Positions 6,380 through 10,216 of a stretch of 10,216 nt of DNA are shown piece by piece. The DNA is taken from the NCBI GenBank assembly GCA_004322375.1, contig SCUC01000496.1, positions 1 to 10,216 on the forward strand, given 5' to 3'. How positions within the stretch are numbered: the stretch's first letter is position 1; every line of letters begins with the position of its first letter. The position numbers were made by a program, and so were the translations under genes. Below the pieces are notes generated by a model that worked only from the letters and a program-made list of their open reading frames with translations, was not told where the DNA came from and ran no database searches. Source of the stretch: Bacteroidota bacterium. Its GTDB lineage: Bacteria > Bacteroidota > Ignavibacteria > UBA10030 > SZUA-254.

Positions 6380-7750
6380 TTATCTGCCTCCTCGCCCGCC
6401 GCCTCTGCCGCCCGGCATACGTGGAGCGAACGGATTTGTTTGCTGGTTTTGACCCATCGCGGTTTCCGGCTGTTGCACGCCTATCACAACTTCATCTTTC
6501 TCCGTCAACTCCCCTTCAAGCACCTCAACATAACGATTATCATTCAAACCGAGGGTTACCATTACCGGACGAATTCCTTTTTTACCGTCTGCAACCCATA
6601 CACGGGAAACTTTCTTTTGCATTTTTTTAGGCTGCCCGTCGCCCCACCGTTGGCTGCCTTCAGTTCCCTTCATTGTGCCACTTGCTCTGTCCTGCCTCTC
6701 TCCCTGTTGCCGCATATCATTTCTTTCCATTTTACGCTCTGCCTGCTGTCTCTTTCCCTGCGCGGAGGCTTGCTCTTTACCTCCGTTTCCATTGGGATTG
6801 AACGATGGAGAATTTCCACTAAACGTTTTGAGAATTTCCTCATCCGGTTGAAAACGAATCGCAAGGGAGGGAATACGAAGCACGTCTTCTTTTTTCTCAA
6901 TAAGGACAGAAACAGTCGCCGTCATTCCGGGGCGAAGCTTTAGGTCAGGGTTGGGCACTTCAATGATTACTGTATAGGTAACAACGTTTTGTGTAACAAC
7001 AGGGGCAAGCCGCACCTGCTTCACAGTGCCGGAAAAGGTTTCTTCAGGATACGAATCAACGGAAAACGTGACTGACTGACCTTCTTTAATGTGTCCGATG
7101 TCGGCTTCATCAACGCTTGCTTCAACCTGCATGTGAGTTAGATCGTTTGCGATTGCAAATAGTTGCGGCGCTTGTAAGCTGGCTGCAACAGTTTGTCCAA
7201 CGTCAACATCGCGTGAGATGACAACGCCGTCTATCGGTGATTTAATAGTGGAATAGCGAAGGTTAACCCTAGCCCTATCCGATGCCGCCTGCGCTTGTTT
7301 TAATTGCGCTATTGCCGATTCATACGCAGTCTGAGCCGCGTCAAGTTCCGATTGAGCGACAAGATCCTTCTTATACAAATCATTGGTCCTCGTTACTGTT
7401 CGCTTCGCTTCATTCACCTGTGCCTGGTTGCGTTCGACGTTCGCTTCAGCTTCTTTGACAGAAGCATTGAGAAACGTGGAATCAATCTGCGCGAGAATTT
7501 CTCCTTTTTTTACAACGGAATTGAAATCAACGGTGATACGGGCAATCGTTCCCGATACCTGGCTCCCGACAAGCACGGTCTGAACGGGATTAATCGTTCC
7601 TGTTGCCCGCACCTGAATTGCTACTTCCCCGCGGGAAACTTTTTCGGTTCGATATGTCACGTCCTCATCAGAGCCGTTTTTAAAATAAAAATATGCACCC
7701 GTGCTAAGAACAAGCAAAACTAAAAATACATAAATGTAAATTCTTTTCAT
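6380..7750 (-). CDS. MacA/HlyD-type periplasmic efflux adaptor with basic Gln-rich insertion
   Basis: This membrane-fusion protein links an inner-membrane transporter to an outer-membrane channel. Of 456 residues, 4-22 form an uncleaved signal-anchor helix. The lipoyl-like half-motifs are around 61-90 (VSGTIARI) and 166-188 (TIKSPIDGVVISRDVDVG), separated by an alpha-hairpin coiled coil (about 95-165). A beta-barrel spans about 206-285 (LRPGMTATV, 272-280) and a membrane-proximal domain begins near 288. That last domain is interrupted at about 305-380 by a low-complexity insertion rich in Gln, Arg, Lys, Gly and Asn with almost no hydrophobic residues; the fold resumes at VSRVWVADGKKG (381-392). 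The tail ends MPGGRGGGRGGR. Family motifs such as TIKSPIDGVV favour a MacA-like over an RND adaptor, and the next gene is a MacB-type permease. The ATG has no good Shine-Dalgarno. No TolC-type channel gene is nearby. Confidence 0.9.
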   Translation of the reverse strand: MKRIYIYVFLVLLVLSTGAYFYFKNGSDEDVTYRTEKVSRGEVAIQVRATGTINPVQTVLVGSQVSGTIARITVDFNSVVKKGEILAQIDSTFLNASVKEAEANVERNQAQVNEAKRTVTRTNDLYKKDLVAQSELDAAQTAYESAIAQLKQAQAASDRARVNLRYSTIKSPIDGVVISRDVDVGQTVAASLQAPQLFAIANDLTHMQVEASVDEADIGHIKEGQSVTFSVDSYPEETFSGTVKQVRLAPVVTQNVVTYTVIIEVPNPDLKLRPGMTATVSVLIEKKEDVLRIPSLAIRFQPDEEILKTFSGNSPSFNPNGNGGKEQASAQGKRQQAERKMERNDMRQQGERQDRASGTMKGTEGSQRWGDGQPKKMQKKVSRVWVADGKKGIRPVMVTLGLNDNRYVEVLEGELTEKDEVVIGVQQPETAMGQNQQTNPFAPRMPGGRGGGRGGR

Positions 7751-7811
7751 TATCGTAAAGTCAAACTCAAAGTTATTGTGTAAAATTTTTCAAACGGTAG
7801 CCAAATACCAA

Positions 7812-7901
7812 TCACAGGTAGTTTCTTGCGTTCACAATCCCCCCTATTTTAAACTGCATTGTTGTTGTCCAATAAGGTTGTTCGTAGTAGCCGAACACCA
7901 T
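7812..7901 (-). other. Short 29-codon open frame in the spacer, possible gene remnant
   Basis: In the 246-nt spacer before the adaptor gene, the minus strand carries ATG at 7899-7901 and 29 codons to TGA at 7812-7814. The predicted peptide begins MVFGYYEQPYWTTTMQF and is notably aromatic, which looks more like a protein fragment than random spacer. An in-frame TGA lies five codons upstream, there is no Shine-Dalgarno, and a second frame beginning ATGAAGCACCGATATGG is also open for about 21 codons. It could be the decayed end of a lost gene, a repeat fragment, or chance. Otherwise the spacer holds only a lone TAACTTTG (7768-7775), resembling the -7 element of Bacteroidota promoters, without a partner at usual spacing. 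Confidence 0.2.
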
Positions 7902-7996
7902 ATCGGTGCTTCATTTCATGCTGTTTTGCGGGTCAGGTAAAACTTCAAAGAACTATTATTATTAGACAATTAAAACGCCCAAAAGATTAACAGGGT

Positions 7997-8965
7997 TCAA
8001 ATCTCGATTACGAACTTCCCATCTTTCATTATCAGCTTTTCGTCAAACCAAACGGTTGGTTCTTTAATCAAGCCGTCCAGATGACTCGCCACACGGACGG
8101 AACCGCCCATAGATTTATTATCTCCGAATGCGATATGAATTGTCCCCATCACCTTCTCATCTTCAAGAATTTTACCGGAAAGTATCGCTTTATCGTTCGT
8201 TCCGATACCGAATTCTGCAACGTTTCGCCCATCCTTGCCATGCGGTTCGAGGAGTTCCTTCAGACGGCTCGCTTCTTCGCCTCCGGAAATTTCAGTTGCA
8301 TACCCATCTTTGACGTTTATCGTTATCGGTTGCTTGACAACTCCAACCGAAGCCATTGAGCCATCAACAACAACAACGCCGTTGGACGCGCCTTCAACAG
8401 GAGCGAGGTACGCTTCTCCCGTAGGTAAATTTCCCCATTGGCCTTTTTCGCGGAATAATCCTGAACTGGCGTGGGCTTTTCTTCCTTGAATCGGCATCAC
8501 GATATTAGTTCCCCGCGGGGCGGTTACGCGAATCGCTTTCGATTGCTCCATCAAGGCGCAGAGTGCAAACGTGCGTTCCGCTATACGGTGATAATCTGCG
8601 TTCATGCACCGGATCATGATTTCTTCCGTCACACCGGGCAGGGTTCCCACCCGTATGCCCCGTTCGCTTGCAGAGCGGCGCGAGTCCGTATGCGTAAGAG
8701 ATTTCGACGTTGGGCAAAGCACCACATCGGCTACTTTCATCAAAGCGGCGACTTCTTCCGGCGGTTCTTCCCCGTTAGTTTTGCGGGGAAGCATCTCCAC
8801 CAAGAGCACGTCGTTGCCTAATTCTTTCGTCGCCTGCCAGAGTGCATATCCAATTGTACGTAACGGTTCGTCCGTTACAATTAATACTTTTTCATTTTTC
8901 TTCACCCCCATGCAGTCGCGCACGGCAACCATCGAGGCTGAAAAGAGTTCTTTTGAGATATTCAT
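7997..8965 (-). CDS. Peptidase M29-like metallo-aminopeptidase
   Basis: This 322-residue cytoplasmic enzyme resembles the M29 (AMPT/PepS-type) aminopeptidases, which use a two-metal site to remove N-terminal residues from short peptides. No signal peptide is present. Likely metal or catalytic residues, by pattern, are Glu184 in NLPTGEAY, Glu251 in AEFGIGTN, His277 in GTIHIAFGDN, and His295 and Asp297 in SHLDGL. The N-terminal half (about 1-140) is a Rossmann-like region with KVLIVTDE (26-33). At 322 residues it is shorter than classical M29 enzymes of about 410, as in a common compact subgroup of the same superfamily that also includes ring-cleaving dioxygenases such as NicX, so the substrate is less certain than the fold. 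The ATG has AAGGA 10 bases upstream (8976-8980). It follows a transporter gene on the same strand after a 197-nt repeat-bearing spacer and has a promoter candidate of its own. Confidence 0.85.
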   Translation of the reverse strand: MNISKELFSASMVAVRDCMGVKKNEKVLIVTDEPLRTIGYALWQATKELGNDVLLVEMLPRKTNGEEPPEEVAALMKVADVVLCPTSKSLTHTDSRRSASERGIRVGTLPGVTEEIMIRCMNADYHRIAERTFALCALMEQSKAIRVTAPRGTNIVMPIQGRKAHASSGLFREKGQWGNLPTGEAYLAPVEGASNGVVVVDGSMASVGVVKQPITINVKDGYATEISGGEEASRLKELLEPHGKDGRNVAEFGIGTNDKAILSGKILEDEKVMGTIHIAFGDNKSMGGSVRVASHLDGLIKEPTVWFDEKLIMKDGKFVIEI

Positions 8966-8995
8966 TGTTTTCTATTCCTTAATAATAAACTACAC

Positions 8996-9023
8996 ACCAT
9001 AAGTGACATAAATAAATTCTCAA
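8996..9023 (-). promoter_or_regulatory. Possible promoter of the aminopeptidase gene
   Basis: On the minus strand TTGAGA (9018-9023, five of six matches to TTGACA) is followed by a 16-nt spacer and TATGGT (8996-9001, four of six matches to TATAAT). The predicted start near 8989 leaves a leader of about 24 nt that includes the AAGGA ribosome site. The -35 overlaps the first bases of the neighbouring inverted repeat. AT-rich DNA yields such matches readily. Confidence 0.35.
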
Positions 9024-9130
9024 ATCTCAAAACCCAAATTTCAATTAAATTTCAAATTCCAATTTCCTACAATATGGCATTTGGATATTGGAATTTATTT
9101 GTAAATTGGGATTTGTCATTTGGAATTTTT
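9021..9130. repeat. Long imperfect AT-rich inverted repeat
   Basis: The left arm (about 9021-9066), built from iterations of CAAAT, CCCAAATT and AAATTCCAAT, is the imperfect reverse complement of the right arm (about 9081-9130), which reads GGATATTGGAATTT, then TTTGTAAATTGGGATTTG and TTTGGAATTTTT. About 14 nt (TACAATATGGCATT) separate the arms. The arms also repeat internally: CAAATCTC, CCAAATTTCAATT, AAATTTCAAATTCC. Elements of this AAATTCCAAAT type occur widely in intergenic DNA of diverse bacteria and carry no protein. It fills most of the spacer between the transporter and aminopeptidase genes and might reduce readthrough, but no T-run-flanked terminator is evident. Confidence 0.6.
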
Positions 9131-9162
9131 ACTTCTATTATAAGTTCAAATGGCGACATTCC

Positions 9163-10216
9163 TTATTTCGATTGTACGGTAATTGTTTCTAAACCATGAG
9201 CATGGGGACCGTTTTCCTGCTTCCACAGGAGATACGAGAAAATAAGTCCAAACGCGCTTAACCCGGTAAATACCCACATCCCCGGAGCATAGCCCGATGG
9301 GTTATACTGGCTTGCTTGAAACGTATCGTTCAGCAGCCCTATTATCCATGGTATCGCTGCCATACCGACCTGTTGACAAAGGGTCATGAGTGAATAAGCA
9401 GACCCTAGTCTCTTTTGCTCGACTATGTACGCCACCGAGGGCCACATAATCGCCGGTATAAGGGAAAATGTGATTCCAAGACATGACATAACAATTAATA
9501 ATGTTACCGGGATCGCGAAGCTGCCGAAGAACGGAAGCCAGAGCGGTACATTGAACCCCGGCGGCACATACGTAACGATTAAAAATAGTGGTAAAATCAT
9601 CACCGAGCCTACCGCCATGAATAAGGAACGCTTTCCTATTTTATCCACAAGCAAGCCGAAGAGAGGAGTGGCAACCATTGCAGAAAGCGGTAAAAAACTA
9701 TTTAACAAGCCTCCTATTTCCCGTGACGTTCCGTGCGCTTCAATAAAATATTTAATAGCGAATGCCCTGAAGGGAAATATTGTCGAATAAAAAACCACGC
9801 ACAACCCGACAACATACCAGTACGATTTTCCGAATTTATACAACCCTTTCATTTCGAGCTTGTCTGTTTCACCCTGTGAGCTTAACGAATATTGTCGCTC
9901 TGCGCGGCTCTCGAGAACCCAGTTGAGATAGCCCGCCGCCACGCAAATGCTGGTTATAGCTGTTGCCAACCATAATGGGTCCTGCCAGTTGGTAAACATC
10001 GGCTTCGCCCACGCGGGCGACCAATCTGCCGCGACGGAGCCGAGCCGCGCCACAGTCAGGTTAAGCCCGAATGCAAAGCTTAATTCTTTTCCCTTGAACC
10101 ATTTTGCCAACGAAGTTGTAACCGCCACAATGAGCGGTTCAGCCCCGATGCCGAGCAAAAATCTGCCGAGTAAAATTGTCCATAATTGAGGAGAAAGCGC
10201 CGTTACACCCGCGGCA
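9163..10216 (-). CDS. Major facilitator superfamily transporter, MFSD1-like, start outside window
   Basis: This is the C-terminal part of an inner-membrane secondary transporter. The frame stays open to the window edge, giving 350 visible residues; a TTG near 10158 lies mid-protein and is not the start, since upstream codons (TALSPQLWTILLGRFLLGIG) continue a membrane helix. GRF, then GIGAEPL, then WFKGKELSFAFGLNL and ARLGS closely resemble the GRF..G.GGE...V.....WFKGKEL...FGL....AR.GS signature of the MFSD1 group, as I remember it. A cytoplasmic loop rich in charged residues (around ESRAERQYSLSSQGETDKLE) separates the two six-helix halves. The loop GLLVDKIGKRS is the conserved MFS D-x-x-G-x-R/K motif in the second half. 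The tail is hydrophilic (KQENGPHAHG). Animal MFSD1 exports dipeptides from lysosomes; a peptide substrate here is only a hypothesis, made more attractive by the aminopeptidase gene downstream. Confidence 0.88.
   Translation of the reverse strand, partial: AAGVTALSPQLWTILLGRFLLGIGAEPLIVAVTTSLAKWFKGKELSFAFGLNLTVARLGSVAADWSPAWAKPMFTNWQDPLWLATAITSICVAAGYLNWVLESRAERQYSLSSQGETDKLEMKGLYKFGKSYWYVVGLCVVFYSTIFPFRAFAIKYFIEAHGTSREIGGLLNSFLPLSAMVATPLFGLLVDKIGKRSLFMAVGSVMILPLFLIVTYVPPGFNVPLWLPFFGSFAIPVTLLIVMSCLGITFSLIPAIMWPSVAYIVEQKRLGSAYSLMTLCQQVGMAAIPWIIGLLNDTFQASQYNPSGYAPGMWVFTGLSAFGLIFSYLLWKQENGPHAHGLETITVQSK

Noticed and set aside
6131..6943. Plus-strand open frame of 270 codons antisense to the permease and adaptor genes
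   Set aside because: It lies opposite two strongly supported genes across their junction, shows no family motif, and has a skewed Ser/Leu/Phe/Pro composition typical of an antisense shadow.
7768..7775. TAACTTTG as a Bacteroidota-type promoter for the efflux operon
   Set aside because: The -7 word matches TAnnTTTG, but upstream TTTG copies lie about 15 and 26 nt away, outside usual spacing; kept only as a remark in the spacer entry.
7890..7910. CACC/GGTG inverted repeat in the spacer before the adaptor gene as an operator or terminator
   Set aside because: The stem is only four base pairs, has no T-run, and lies within or beside the short aromatic frame; chance is sufficient.
10156..10158. 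TTG near the right edge as the start of the transporter gene
   Set aside because: The frame stays open to the window edge and the codons upstream encode a membrane helix with the MFS GRF motif, so the true start is outside the window.

Overview
The window is ordinary bacterial chromosome. It carries seven complete protein genes and one partial gene, all on the minus strand, so transcription runs from high to low coordinates. The protein families, weak or absent Shine-Dalgarno sequences at several starts, a small exported beta-rich (DUF4402-like) protein and the short TCCC-loop-GGGA intergenic palindromes suggest a member of the FCB group, possibly Ignavibacteriota/Chlorobi or Bacteroidota. 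This placement is an inference from gene style and not a computed phylogeny.

Layout in the direction of transcription. At the right edge (9163-10216) is the C-terminal part of a major facilitator superfamily transporter whose start lies outside the window; its best-preserved motif resembles the MFSD1 type. A repeat-bearing spacer follows, then a peptidase-M29-like aminopeptidase (7997-8965). After a 246-nt spacer comes a tightly packed run of four genes: a MacA/HlyD-type efflux adaptor (6380-7750), a MacB-type ABC permease without its own ATPase domain (5149-6375), uvrB (3133-5145) and a ComF-family phosphoribosyltransferase-like gene (2402-3136). The junctions are a 4-nt gap, a 3-nt gap and a 4-nt GTGA overlap, so this looks like one operon. 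Next is a separately promoted small secreted protein (1709-2257), closed by a strong bidirectional terminator. Last comes gap, NAD-type glyceraldehyde-3-phosphate dehydrogenase (99-1106), with a textbook terminator at 33-77.

Three stretches hold repeat-like or structured DNA: 1-32 (edge of a G-rich palindromic repeat), about 1337-1589 (a series of small hairpins spaced roughly 25-50 nt apart), and 9021-9130 (a long imperfect AT-rich inverted repeat). I found no tRNA, rRNA, CRISPR array, transposase, integrase or phage gene.

I do not see a convincing new multi-gene system. The points most worth a second look are the adaptor-permease pair with no local ATPase, the basic Gln/Arg-rich insertion in that adaptor, the pairing of an MFSD1-like transporter with an aminopeptidase, and the hairpin cluster between gap and the secreted-protein gene, which could be an uncharacterised repeat family or a plus-strand RNA ending at the bidirectional terminator.
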